From the NCBI GenBank assembly GCA_030710605.1, contig CP092880.1, forward strand, positions 7,112,651 through 7,176,650: 64,000 nt of DNA, read 5' to 3'. Position 1 is the stretch's first letter. Every line of letters begins with the position of its first letter. Of this stretch, positions 53,456 to 63,077 are shown piece after piece. Position numbers and translations under genes: made by a program. The notes beneath the pieces were generated by a model, which saw nothing but the letters and a program-made list of their open reading frames with translations, was not told the DNA's origin and searched no databases. The DNA comes from Cordylochernes scorpioides. Taxonomy: Eukaryota > Arthropoda > Arachnida > Pseudoscorpiones > Chernetidae.

Positions 53456-54190
53456 ACCGGTTCCAGCTCAAAATTCCGAAATGGAAGAATCACCGATAGG
53501 GACGAAATCCCGACAGACAAAAATTCCGATAGGGATGAAATCCTGACTACAACAATCCCTAGCGGGACGATATCCCTACAGTAAACAAACCCGACATGAA
53601 CGAAATCTCAACAGACCATAATGCCGACACCTTAGATTCCGACAATCTAAAATCTCGACATGGTCGATATACTGTTAGACCAAATCTCGACAGAAAGTTT
53701 CCCTATATTCCGACAGACTTAAATCTGAGCAGAGTAAAATCCCGAAATGGTCGATACATCGACAGACTAAATCCCGGCATGGGCGAAATCTCGACAGACA
53801 ATATTTACCAAAAGGGACGAAATCTCGATAGAGTATACCCCGGCAGAGTAAAATCTCGAAATGATAGAAATAGTAATATCCTTTTATTCGTGATCGAACG
53901 TTGTACTGTACGTATTACATCCCAAACACGATGCGACGCCAGCCATCTCTGTCTTGAGCTCAATGTACCATCTAGGTGACCGTTAAGTCAGTGAGTTCCT
54001 TTAATTGGTCCACGTAACGTGTCGGCGGAGTCCAGATATACGTCGCCTAGATGTCTTTCCGGTCAGTATGGTGTACTCCATTCCCCTGCGTTGCTCGATG
54101 TGATCGATATACCGACCGATCAAATCCCGGCAGGGACGAAATTCCAACCGACTACAATCCTCGAAGGGATAAATCCTGTTAGTATTGTTG
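53455..54190 (+). repeat. Degenerate GGGACGAAATCCCGACAG array
   Basis: Short, irregular repeats of roughly 30-40 bp built from GGGACGAAATCCCGACAGAC and AAATCTCGACA words, between 53480 and 53860 and again at about 54100-54180. The 127-codon frame across it reflects the repeats. The middle part (53880-54090) is not clearly repetitive. The LTR element is inserted at its right edge. Confidence 0.65.
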
Positions 54191-54194
54191 CTCG

Positions 54195-54651
54195 TGACAA
54201 AAGTTACTTTGTACGGGTTATCACACAAATACAATAAACTAGGGCCTACAGTAAGAGTAACTTAAACACAGAAAAAAACACGTGGACTAAAAAGTACAAC
54301 ACCAACAAAAAAAGTAAATAATAAATCACAATTTGTTAAATAAAATAAAAAACAGTACTTAGCTTTATTGCTGCTTAGGTAGGGATCGGACCGGGGTTAC
54401 ACAGGTATGCGCCGAGATTGCCAGACACGGATATAGCACGCAGAGAACACTTTAAGTGTCTCCACACAAATCATCCACCACACTCGCCTCGACTCATATC
54501 ATAGCCCACTTTATATACAAACATGGCCACATTCGTCCAATGAGAATGCGGGAGAGATTTGTTCACAAACAAACGAAAACATAAATTCTTTCCACTAAAA
54601 CCTGAGATAAGATATGATAAGATTGCAAATATTTGTCAATATAATTTGACA
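54195..54651 (-). repeat. 3' LTR (457 bp)
   Basis: Begins TGACA and ends TTGACA on the plus strand (TG...CA ends with a 5-bp inverted repeat). In element orientation it has CATTGGACG (reversed CCAAT), a TATA box GTATATAAAGTGG (about 54508-54520) and AGCAATAAAGC (AATAAA at 54364-54369), giving a U3-R-U5 order. It differs from the other LTR only at 54499 (T versus C). Confidence 0.95.
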
Positions 54652-55085
54652 AAAGGTATCTTCCAAAAAAAAAAAAACCTAACAAATCTCCCAAACATTC
54701 CCATTGTCCCGTAAGGAAAACCTCCCGCTGTTCGGGAGGAAAAAAGCTCACGGGAGCCATGTTATAAAGATACAAAAAAAAAACTAAAGAGAGGAGTAGA
54801 AGACATCCGGGTCGTTCCATAAAGGTGCCTTCCATCTTGTTCCTCCCAACAGAAACTTCAAAACAAAATCTGCGCAAACTACGTGAGTTACCATGAGTGA
54901 TTGCCAAACACGCATATAATATGCTTTAGTATACAGAGTTCAATGGGGGACCAAATAAGCTCTCATCTGGGACCGGCTGGGCATGTTAGGTAGAGACATT
55001 GGGTACTGACAGACGCTCACTTGATGAGAAACCGAACGATCCAATTCCATTCAGTTCTCTCAAGTCCAAGAGCTAAAAGCTCTTC

Positions 55086-56756
55086 TTAACGTCTGTTTCT
55101 AAACGCTTTCATCCTATCGACATGCACAACTTTCACATCGTGCATGGTGACCCCTCTTACTCTAAAGTTAACATCGGAGATCCTAGCTTCCACACGGAAA
55201 GGCCCATAGACGTTGGAGTAACCTTCAGTCTTAGGAACAGCTAGCATTACCAGATCTCCTCTGTCGAAACTTCTGGAATAAGGTGGCCTAGGATTCATAA
55301 GCTTTTTAGCAGAATTACCTGACATAAACTGTCTGACAGTCTCCTTTGCTTTCCGCATCACCCTTAACCTCTCAGCCCAAGTAGGCTTTCTAAAACTATT
55401 AACAGACCCAGCACTACACTCACAGTTTCTGTTAAACTCAGTAGGTGGCAACTTTACAGCCTCGTTTTCAATGCGCTTCACTGATTTCTCCTCGAAGGAG
55501 CTTGAAACCATCGGTCTATGCACACTGGCAACGCAGCTAAGGTCTACATAATCTCGGTCTTCTGGTTTCAAGGAAATCATGTTGCAACGCTCCCGTATGG
55601 CAGGTAACGGGATATTGAATCTCCTTATATCATTGATTCCCAGAATCCCGTCGTAGGCCTTATCTCCGAGTGACATTAGCCAAAATCTTATCTCTCCCAG
55701 CTCAATGCCGTTTTCGTTACCAACTCTACAGGTTTTAACACGTGTAAGTGTCTGCTCTTGGCCTGTCACTGACACTATACGTAAAGTTTTAAGTGCATCG
55801 TCCCAATTCTCCTTCAAGACCTTGCACTTTTCAGAATCAATAATACTGACTTGGCTTCCCGTATCATATAACAGGTGCCACATATTGCCGTTAATATTAA
55901 CCTTCACTATTGGCAGATTTCCATACGGATCTCCGCCATATGAACGTATGTTCACTATCTCGGCATTGTCAAGAGTATTGCGGTTGGCAAACATAGAAGA
56001 CTGTCTTGAGCAACAATCACTAGCTATATGTCCTAATCTACACTCAGATGGACTCAGCCTGATTTCGCCCAACAATTTAGTCAGTTTTTCTATCTCACCT
56101 CTAAGATCTGTAATACACTGCTCATTTTCGTGCTTCATCCTGTTTACACTGGCACTAAGCATCTTCATCTCACTCTTAATGCTATTTATTTCTTCAACCC
56201 CTTCTACTGAACATACCCCTTTCATAAAGCTGCAACGGTGTTCTACACTATCCTCCGTGGCCATGACACTGACTGCTTTGTCTATTGATTTAGCCTCACT
56301 ACGAACAATAGCCTCTCTATACTTATCGAGCACATTTTCGAGGAAAATTTCGAACACTAAGCTATCGTCAAAACTGTACTCTACTTTATCTCTAATGGCC
56401 AGGAATCTTTCTTTAAAAACCATAGGACTTTCCCCAACTCTCTGCTTAAGACCTTCTATTAATTTAAGGCATTCCCTAATACCACGCGCTTTCTTAGGGT
56501 ACAATATGTTCAGTTTACTAGCAATACTTTTGAAACTGCTATCGTTACGGATACCCATCTCCTCTAAGCTAAACCTAACTTCAGGGGATAGAGCCTCGAA
56601 CATGAGCAGTGCTTTGACCTCAGGATCCCATTTGCCTACTCGAGCTTTAAGCTCGACTTCCCGAATGAAAGATTCGAGATCAACCCCATTAAACACTGAC
56701 AGGTTAAGCATAGAGTTCACAAACATGATGGAGTACAAAAAATAGTAATAAACCAC
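55086..56756 (-). CDS. Gag-protease-integrase C-terminus fusion ORF of the LTR element
   Basis: 556 uninterrupted codons; Met11 or Met16 may be the real start. Residues 20-180 are a Gag-like capsid region (FNGVDLESFIREVE, SFKSIASKLN). About 185-232 is a probable coiled coil. Residues 239-248 (CRLGHIASDC) are a zinc knuckle that has lost its first cysteine. Residues 282-395 are a retropepsin, with active site DTG (298-300) in LLYDTGSQVSIID and the partner motif ILG (371-373). From about 455 the frame jumps to the end of integrase (RGDLVMLAVP, then YGPFRV and VHVDRMK), a GPY/F-type C-terminal domain. RT, RNase H and the integrase DDE core are missing with the frame kept. It could still make Gag-like particles and a protease but cannot copy or integrate itself. 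No chromodomain or envelope frame is seen. Confidence 0.85.
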   Translation of the reverse strand: MVYYYFLYSIMFVNSMLNLSVFNGVDLESFIREVELKARVGKWDPEVKALLMFEALSPEVRFSLEEMGIRNDSSFKSIASKLNILYPKKARGIRECLKLIEGLKQRVGESPMVFKERFLAIRDKVEYSFDDSLVFEIFLENVLDKYREAIVRSEAKSIDKAVSVMATEDSVEHRCSFMKGVCSVEGVEEINSIKSEMKMLSASVNRMKHENEQCITDLRGEIEKLTKLLGEIRLSPSECRLGHIASDCCSRQSSMFANRNTLDNAEIVNIRSYGGDPYGNLPIVKVNINGNMWHLLYDTGSQVSIIDSEKCKVLKENWDDALKTLRIVSVTGQEQTLTRVKTCRVGNENGIELGEIRFWLMSLGDKAYDGILGINDIRRFNIPLPAIRERCNMISLKPEDRDYVDLSCVASVHRPMVSSSFEEKSVKRIENEAVKLPPTEFNRNCECSAGSVNSFRKPTWAERLRVMRKAKETVRQFMSGNSAKKLMNPRPPYSRSFDRGDLVMLAVPKTEGYSNVYGPFRVEARISDVNFRVRGVTMHDVKVVHVDRMKAFRNRR

Positions 56757-56838
56757 ACAATCAAAGAAAAAAAAACCGCACGTAAAATTACAGGAATTTA
56801 CACGTGCAAAACACCAGTAATCCTGGCAGGCTCGCCAA

Positions 56839-57295
56839 TGACAAAAGTTACTTTGTACGGGTTATCACACAAATACAATAAACTAGGGCCTACAGTAAGA
56901 GTAACTTAAACACAGAAAAAAACACGTGGACTAAAAAGTACAACACCAACAAAAAAAGTAAATAATAAATCACAATTTGTTAAATAAAATAAAAAACAGT
57001 ACTTAGCTTTATTGCTGCTTAGGTAGGGATCGGACCGGGGTTACACAGGTATGCGCCGAGATTGCCAGACACGGATATAGCACGCAGAGAACACTTTAAG
57101 TGTCTCCACACAAATCATCCACCACACTCGCCTCGACTCATACCATAGCCCACTTTATATACAAACATGGCCACATTCGTCCAATGAGAATGCGGGAGAG
57201 ATTTGTTCACAAACAAACGAAAACATAAATTCTTTCCACTAAAACCTGAGATAAGATATGATAAGATTGCAAATATTTGTCAATATAATTTGACA
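56839..57295 (-). repeat. 5' LTR (457 bp)
   Basis: Same length and sequence as the left LTR except for one base (57143). TATA at about 57152-57164 and AATAAA at 57008-57013 should drive and process minus-strand transcription into the ORF at 56756-55086. Confidence 0.95.
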
Positions 57296-57299
57296 CTCG

Positions 57300-58065
57300 C
57301 ATCGGTCGAGATCATGACTGTTAGCAGAATATAGAATCAATGGGTTCAGGACAGTCATACGAAACAACATATTGAATCTAAGCGGCCAGCTATCACCTAC
57401 TGCCGAGAAGATCGACATGTCACCTGCATGACCTTGATGAATCGTATAGCCACGCCAAGAGCCCCGAGTCAAGAAATGGCGTCGTTTGAAAGTCAAAAAT
57501 TGTCTGCACCAAGAGCACAACAACGTTTTCAGCAGCATGGACTGTCAGCTCGGTTACATGGCTTCGGAAACCCTTGATGCCACATGATAACCAGGAACAT
57601 CTTCAATGGTGTGGTCAATAAAGAAACTTGGAGGTAGGAATGGCGTGACGCCATGTTTTAAGACGAATCCAAGTATATTTGCAGCTAATGATGGCCGCAT
57701 CCGTGTTTAGCGCCATCGTGGAGAAGGCACGTTGCCAGCATACATTCGACATCGTTATACTGGCCTATCACCTAGAGTGATGGTATGGGATGTCATTAGA
57801 TATACACGTCTCGGTCACCTCTTGTTCACATCCTTAGAACAAACCCTGCTACATTTCTGATGCATCTGTGGCAGTACCTTTTATTCGAGTCTTTATTCAA
57901 CTGTTGCCCAGGCCAGCACGTTCTCCTGATCTGTCACCAATAGCAAACACAGGTCAATGGTTGCCAAGCTACTGACTCGTCACCACACCCCAGTCACAAC
58001 TGTTGATGAACTGGCATCGTGTTGAAGATACATTGGAAGCTGTATCTGTCATCCAATCTCTGTTT
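57300..58065 (+). pseudogene. Tc1-like transposase relic
   Basis: Stretches in shifting plus-strand frames match Tc1/mariner transposases in order. EDRHVTC-like text (about 57405) is followed by QQHGLSARLHGF (57520-57560), EWRDAMF then a stop then DES (57638-57668, the first catalytic Asp region), DGRIRV/RHRGEG-like text (57690-57735), VMVWDVI (57778-57800) and PARSPDLSPI (57914-57943, the second Asp region). Several frameshifts and stops separate them, and no TIRs were found. The LTR element landed next to it. It is an old, dead copy, older than the LTR insertion by its decay. Confidence 0.8.
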
Positions 58066-58199
58066 GACTTAATACCCGGGTGGATAAGTGCTGTTATTAT
58101 TGTTAGAGGTGGTTCTACTGGGTACTGATCTATCAAGATCCATACCTCTAAATTTCTTGAAATTTTAAACACTTTTTATTCCTAATACATTTGTCTAAT

Positions 58200-58510
58200 T
58201 AATATCATTCCCGCATGTGTTTCTTTTAAACAAAAATCGAAATTTATTTTTGAGGAGAAATAACGATTATTTCTAACCTTAGGGATGAAGTATGAAAATA
58301 TGAATTGTGAAGAGTAATGATAAATGGAAAAATAAAAGTGTCCAGGGATGGGAATTATTTCTAAACTCAGGGATGAAGTATGAAAAGATGAATCGTTATT
58401 TCTCCTCAAAAATAAATTTCGATTTTTCGTTCAAAAGAAACACATGCGGGGTAAATTTCAAATGTCGTTTTACAATCATAAGCCACATTATATTGTATTA
58501 TAATATTATT
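58200..58510. repeat. Family F, two inverted copies
   Basis: CCGCATGTGTTTCTTTTAAAC and AATAACGATTATTTCTAACC (about 58212-58280) face an inverted copy (about 58390-58480, ATCGTTATTTCTCCTCAAAA, GATTTTTCGTTCAAAAGAAAC). It also contains AGTGTCCAGGGATGGGAA, the SINE-G head remnant. Confidence 0.6.
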
Positions 58511-58596
58511 TTGTTATTTGCATTTATTCCAGAAGTAGAAATTTTAACGATCAGTAGTGTAGATAAAGCACATGGAAATATATAGGAAATGGAATA

Positions 58597-58863
58597 CACC
58601 AATACCTCGCTTTGCGTCGTTTCGTTTTGCGTTTTTTTTTTCGAAGTTGCGTCGCTGCTTAATTTTTACTGATTTTCACTGTGCGTCGTTAGATTTTCGA
58701 AGTTGCGTTGTTTTGGATTCGAGTCTTTAATTTATTTATTTTTCCTAAAATATGGCAAAACCTTTGTTTTTGATTGCGCCAATTTATTTTCACTTTGCGT
58801 AGTTTCAATTTGTGTTGTGTTTTTTTTTGGAACGTAACTCCGACGCAAAGCGAGGTATGGGTG
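58597..58863. mobile_element. MITE, TIR CACCAATACCTCGCTTTGCG
   Basis: A 267-bp element. The right TIR in reverse complement is CACCCATACCTCGCTTTGCG. TA flanks both ends (58595-58596 and 58864-58865). The interior repeats TTTGCGTCGTTT and GAAGTTGCGTCG. Same pogo/Tc1-like plan as the 19759 element. Confidence 0.9.
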
Positions 58864-59495
58864 TATATAAAGCAAGAATGTTTCTTTTGCACTTAAAACA
58901 ATGACTAAATACCCAGATATATAAGTGGTGTTACTGCTGCCAGCGGTGGTTCTTCTGGGTACTGATTTCTCAGGATCCAAATTTTTGTTGAAAATGTAAT
59001 CACTTCTTATTACCAGTATAATGTAATTGTCTAATATAATCATTTTGCTATTTATGTTTTTTCTTGGTGCAGAAATTTTAATGGGAGGTAGGATAAATTG
59101 AATTTAAGACAGAGATTACATGATTTTGTCCTTGAAACAGTAAAGTCTTGATTTTTGTTCTCTATTGGCGATGTTTTATAAGTCTATTGCATTGATTGGA
59201 GCTTTAAAGAAGGATCATAATTACAAATCCTGGTCTTATCACACGTTATCACATCTTCAAACACCTGAGAAGGTTCTCCAGAATGAATCTCCATAAGTTC
59301 TAAACTAATCTCTTTCTGAATTTTCAACATATCTCATGTTAGAAGTTTTGGCATCCATTTTGAGTATAATTTTCGATATTTCAAGATCATTAATAAGTTT
59401 GAGAACACCTTCTTTTTATAAACAGGGAATTACAAGAAATTCTTAAAATGATATAGTTGTTGTTGTTTATGTAAATGATGTAAATGTAAATGATA

Positions 59496-59671
59496 TAGTT
59501 AAACCTGTCTATAGCGCCCCTCTTGGAACTCACTAAAATAGGGTGCTATAGAGAGAGGGTGCTATAGACAGGTCACTTTTAATGTAAAATGTTTACATTT
59601 TAATGTTTAAAATCAGGCGCTATAGAGAGGAAGGCGCTATTTAGAGGGGGCGCTATAGACAGGTTTAACTG
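59496..59671. mobile_element. MITE, TIR AGTTAAACCTGTCTATAGCG
   Basis: 176 bp. The left end has one or two decayed bases (TAGTT for CAGTT); the right TIR is intact and followed by TA. The interior repeats GCGCTATAGAGAG. TIR pairs are about 28 bp (AACCTGTCTATAGCGCCCC with its inverse). Pogo-like. Confidence 0.85.
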
Positions 59672-59689
59672 TATATATATAAAGAAAAA

Positions 59690-59800
59690 AGACATCTCCT
59701 GATCGTGCAACTAAAAGTTGATGATGGCTTGCACCATCTATCAGAGTAACTATCAGCTAATCCTTTATTTTTAATTATTCCAGATTTGGCCGAATGATGA
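59690..59800 (+). repeat. Family D partial copy
   Basis: ACATCTCCTGATCGTGCAAC, TGATGGCTTGCACCATCTAT and ATTCCAGATTTGGCC, truncated at the right. Confidence 0.6.
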
Positions 59801-59894
59801 GGGCCAAAAAAGAAACTAGGGCTTTATTTTTTTAACATTTTCAGAAACACTCACCGTTTTAGGTCATCCATTCTTTTTTTTATGAAGAGAGGTA

Positions 59895-60320
59895 ATTTTG
59901 TTCACACTTGGTTATCTCGTGTGTCTTCAATAAAATTCACTGTAATATCTTTCAGAGTTTTTGTCTGAATCCTGATATATGTGCTAAAAGGTACAACTTC
60001 CTTAAGTTTTGTCTATGAGTGTATCTTGCAGAGTTATTGTCTGAATCCCAATATACATGATAAAAGGTACAACTTCCTTAAGTTTTATCCATGAGTGTAT
60101 CTTTCAGAATTATTGTCTCAATCCCGATATACATGTTAAAAGCTACAACTTCCTTAAGTGTTGTCCATGAGTGTATCTTTCAGAGTTATTGTCTGAATCC
60201 CGATATACTTGCTAAAAGGTACAACATCCTTAAGTGTTGTCCATGAGTGTATCTTTCAGAGTTATTGTCTCAATCCCGATATACATGTTAAAATGTACAA
60301 CATCCATTAGTGTATGTTCA
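59895..60320 (-). repeat. Element E, 76-bp array (reversed)
   Basis: It starts TTCACACTTGGTTATCTCGT (the 38-bp block side), then about five 76-bp units (TCTTTCAGAGTTATTGTCTG, AATCCCGATATACATG, AAAAGGTACAACTTCCTTAA, GTTTTGTCCATGAGTGTA). Confidence 0.8.
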
Positions 60321-60363
60321 ATATCTATGAGAAGAAAATCACCGTAGAGTCTCAACAAAGTGT

Positions 60364-60815
60364 TTTATTTAACAAAAAAATAAAAGAAACAGTCTACTGA
60401 GTCTTATATCCCGGGTTATTCATACAGTGAGCTACATACCAGGGGTTTGTAGAGAGATAGAGAGATAGGAGATGTAAATAGAGAGATTTAAAAAAAATTA
60501 CAAAAAGAATTGGTTTTATACAAACAATTTCACAACCTAGCATCATTACTATGCAATGATACATCATGTAAAAAAAAAAATAAAAACAATAAAAAAAACG
60601 AGTATATATGTATATAAAGAAGTTGTTGCGACACACGCCAAGGGAGATCATCAAAAGTTGGAGTTGGCACAGAGTGGGATGGCGAGGATAAAGTGAACAC
60701 ACACATTGTACCAGACACGGTACAAACCAAATAAAGGGGAAAGAGGTAAACTGCCATCAACAGACTAGAGTTTAGATAGGACCAGAGAGTTTGGTTCAAA
60801 TTCTTTCTCAAATGG
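60364..60815 (-). other. Likely 3' UTR with poly(A) signal
   Basis: On the minus strand this follows the stop codon at 60816-60818. An AATAAA (plus 60364-60369) is followed by a GT-containing stretch. The part near the stop is mixed sequence with short frames, and the rest is A/T-rich. It is inferred as 3' UTR from the exon above it. I found no repeat family inside. Confidence 0.4.
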
Positions 60816-61051
60816 CTAAAACATAGCACAGTTATGATAATTATCTGATCTCATGGAATAAGGTATAGGGGTGCAGCTTTCGTTGATCATGGCAACATGA
60901 TCCATGCACACTTTGGTGAAAGTCTGACTTTGCCTGTAGTTTGAGGCCGTTCCTAACATGGAAGCCTTTGCTGCTGACTCTGAGTACAGACACAGCTCCT
61001 CCGTATCCCTGGAGTGGGACCCTTTGCTGAGGTCTATCATCCGGGTCAGTT
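60816..61051 (-). CDS. Probable terminal coding exon of a host gene
   Basis: After an acceptor-like AAAAATCCAG (with a stop just upstream in frame), the minus strand reads VQLTRMIDLSKGSHSRDTEE, LCLYSESAAKASMLGTASNY, RQSQTFTKVCMDHVAMINES, CTPIPYSMRSDNYHNCAMF and a stop. Codon use is mixed and GC-balanced compared with the flanks. The Ser/Thr-rich, Cys-containing tail resembles the cytoplasmic end of a membrane or signalling protein, and the last four residues CAMF fit a CaaX prenylation box. I cannot name the family. A family D element begins about 12 bp inside the preceding intron. The upstream exons are outside the recognisable sequence. Confidence 0.5.
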
Positions 61052-61062
61052 GAACTCTGGAT

Positions 61063-61265
61063 TTTTAAAGAGGTCTACTCCTTATCGTGCAACTGAAAGT
61101 TGCTGATGGCTTGGTGCCATCTATCAGAATAAATATCAACTATTCTCGTTGATTTCTAATTATTCCAGAATTGGCCAAATACCCATTCTTTATTAATCAA
61201 GAAAAGCTAATCATGTACACGTTTCAGGCTGTTGGCCCTCATCAGCGTGGTGCAAGCTGTACCTC
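61063..61265 (+). mobile_element. Family D, full-length copy
   Basis: The complete order: CTCCTTATCGTGCAACTGAA, GTTGCTGATGGCTTGGTGCC, TATTCTCGTTGATTTC, CAGAATTGGCCAAATACCC, TAATCAAGAAAAGC, CGTTTCAGGCTGTTGGCCC, CATCAGCGTGGTGCAAGC. It is the reverse of 21940-22185. It sits right beside the predicted splice acceptor of the host exon. Confidence 0.7.
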
Positions 61266-61479
61266 AACTACCAAAAAACTGGTCATTCAGGCATCCTGAA
61301 AAATCATGAAACGGGTAGTTAAGGCCAGATTGCGTTAGAACACGACACAATGAGAAAAAATAGTACAAATGTGATATTGTACTGGGATAAGGTGTATAAA
61401 TTTTGTTTTGTTTTTGTTGTTTTGATTGAGTTATGATAATGTACAATTTGGATTATAGATTATATAATGTAGAGAAAAA

Positions 61480-61770
61480 ATGGCATATCCTGACCAGGAG
61501 CACATGTGTTATACAGAAGGCAGAGCGCCATCTAGTGGAACAGAAATCAACTATTCATTGATTTAACCTGTTCCCTGATATTTGGCCAACCCATTTTCTT
61601 GATAAATCAAGAAAAGCCATCCACGAACTAATTTCACGCTTTTTGCGCTCATCAGCATGGAACAGGCTAAATCAATGTTTAGTTGATTTCTGTTCCACCA
61701 GATGGCGCTCTGCCTTCTGTAAAGCACATGTGCTCCTGGTTAGGATATGCCATTTTTATTTTTAATATTA
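61480..61770. mobile_element. Fold-back element, ~290 bp, related to D
   Basis: The left arm AATGGCATATCCTGACCAGG, AGCACATGTG, CAGAGCGCCATCTAGTGGAA, ATTGATTTAACCTGTTCC is inverted at the right as GGAACAGGCTAAATCAATG, CCACCAGATGGCGCTCTGCC and CACATGTGCTCCTGGTTAGG. The centre has TTCTTGATAAATCAAGAAAA and GCGCTCATCAGCATG. Partial relatives lie at 5410-5465 and 49005-49200. Confidence 0.8.
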
Positions 61771-62114
61771 ACACCTGAACTTTTTATTTTTTTCTATCAT
61801 TTTTTCATTATATAATGTGTGTTTATAGCAGAGTTAGGAAAACCTCTTCACAAAGAAATATTTAGAAGATACAATAGAGTTACCTCCATGAGAGGACATC
61901 TATCTTTCTACAAAGGACTGTTTTCATCACCAAAATGACATTTTTCTTTACTATTTAGCAACTGTCTGATGAGAACACTGCTTCCTGAAGAACAATTTTG
62001 CTGTGTAACTAGGTGTTTTCCTTTACAGAGAAATTATACCAAGCTAAGAAGAGACCAAAAACAATGAATTTCTCTTTCTTTCTAAAGGAATTTGTCACTT
62101 TCATCTTTGGTCTT

Positions 62115-62650
62115 GGGGGTCAATGGAAGGATGGTCTAAACCGATGGTTTTCGACCGCTACAACTTGGGTTCAATTCCCGCATTGGGCACTATTTTTCTG
62201 ATTAAAAAAAAAAAAGCTCAAATGGCCCTTGATTCTAGCAAAAGTCCAAACCCAACTTTAAAAGGGTAACCTTTTATGGTACGGTAACGGGGCTCTGGCA
62301 TATTTATAAGTAGCAAACATAAATAAATTCCGAGGATAAGTTTCTTTTATTTCAAAAATAATAGTCTTCGAGCTTTCGGGCGTAAATAGCCCTTCTTCAA
62401 GAAAATATTTACGTCCGAAAGCTCGAAGACTATTATTTTTGAAATAAAAGAAACTTATCCTCGGAATTTATTTATGTTTGCTGCTTATTATACACCAGAG
62501 GATTCCACCTTATGATATTTATAAGTGCAAAAGTCGAACTGCTTTTCACATGTGTAGACATGAGATGCATTTACAGTAAAAGCAGTCGCCTACTTCTACC
62601 CACCATTATTATCATGGTCTGTACCACGTGTACTAAGGATAGTAAAAAAA
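62115..62650 (+). repeat. SINE-A split by a hairpin element
   Basis: The head (GGGGGTCAATGGAAGGATGG), B-box GGGTTCAATTCCCGC and first half run to about 62311. The second half (GCAAAAGTCGAACTGC ... CACATGTGTAGACATGAG ... GTACTAAGGATAG) resumes at 62527. Between them lies a 203-bp insertion. Confidence 0.85.
62312..62514. mobile_element. Hairpin element with 12-bp TSD inside SINE-A
   Basis: Flanked by ATATTTATAAGT (62300-62311 and 62515-62526). The first 171 bp is a hairpin: arms of about 77 bp (AGCAAACATAAATAAATTCC, GAGGATAAGTTTCTTTTATT, AATAGTCTTCGAGC and so on) with essentially one mismatch, around a 17-bp loop GCCCTTCTTCAAGAAAA. About 30 bp (GCTTATTATACACCAGAGG ...) follows the right arm. 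Related centres are at 20098-20406 and 48598-48850. Confidence 0.85.
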
Positions 62651-62819
62651 AAACGTTCTCTTCTAAGCAATGTTATCAGGCGAATCCTCCAATTGTAATT
62701 TATACCATAGTAAATATGGTTCATGTGTTACAAGAAATGTAAACTATTTTTGATGCATTCTTTTTGAAATAAAACAGTGTAAAAGGAAAACAAAGCGAAA
62801 AACACAATATTACAGCAGT

Positions 62820-62960
62820 ATGGTAGATTAAACTGGTGAAACCTCTGAAAGGGTTCACCACTGATGAGTCAGGGGTCATCCCATTATTTTATCATTGCAG
62901 AAAGGGCATCATAGAGAATTACTTTTATTTCAGAAAGAATCATACGCATCAAAATAGTTT
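62820..62960 (-). repeat. Fold-back C, decayed copy
   Basis: TGGTAGATTAAACTGGTGAAAC, GGGTTCACCACTGATGAGTC and TTTATCATTGCAGAAAGGGC match the C core on the minus strand. 62960-63075 has nothing recognised. Confidence 0.55.
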
Positions 62961-63077
62961 AAATTTCTTATATTGAGATTTCAATGATTTAAAAAATTCA
63001 GTTGAATCAATGGGAAATGCGTTACATTTGTGAAGGAGAAGAGAATGGCCCCATCAATTGAATAAAGCTATGATCAG

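Larger units (their letters stand above)
54191..57299 (-). mobile_element. Ty3/Gypsy-type LTR retrotransposon, deletion derivative
   Basis: The element runs from LTR to LTR (54195-57295) with a 4-bp target duplication CTCG (54191-54194 and 57296-57299). It lies on the minus strand, so the right LTR is the 5' LTR. Inward of that LTR, after one base, is a primer-binding-site-like TGGCGAGCCTGCCAGGAT (about 56820-56837). Its TGG start pairs with a tRNA CCA end, and it resembles Arg-tRNA-type sites of some Gypsy elements. The polypurine tract next to the 3' LTR is weak (GGAAGATACCTTT). Internal length is only about 2.2 kb against the usual 4-6 kb, because RT, RNase H and the integrase core are missing. 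Near-identical LTRs indicate recent insertion, presumably in trans. Confidence 0.9.

Noticed and set aside
54563-54907. 114-codon minus-strand ORF overlapping the 3' LTR, a possible envelope or accessory gene
   Set aside because: It has no signal peptide plus transmembrane arrangement typical of envelope proteins, and it runs into the LTR. Low-complexity F/L runs come from poly-A/T.
55705-56745. 346-codon plus-strand ORF opposite the retroelement gag-protease
   Set aside because: It is the antisense shadow of the real minus-strand frame. Its Ser/Leu-rich text has no domain, whereas the minus frame has DTG/ILG and GPF motifs.
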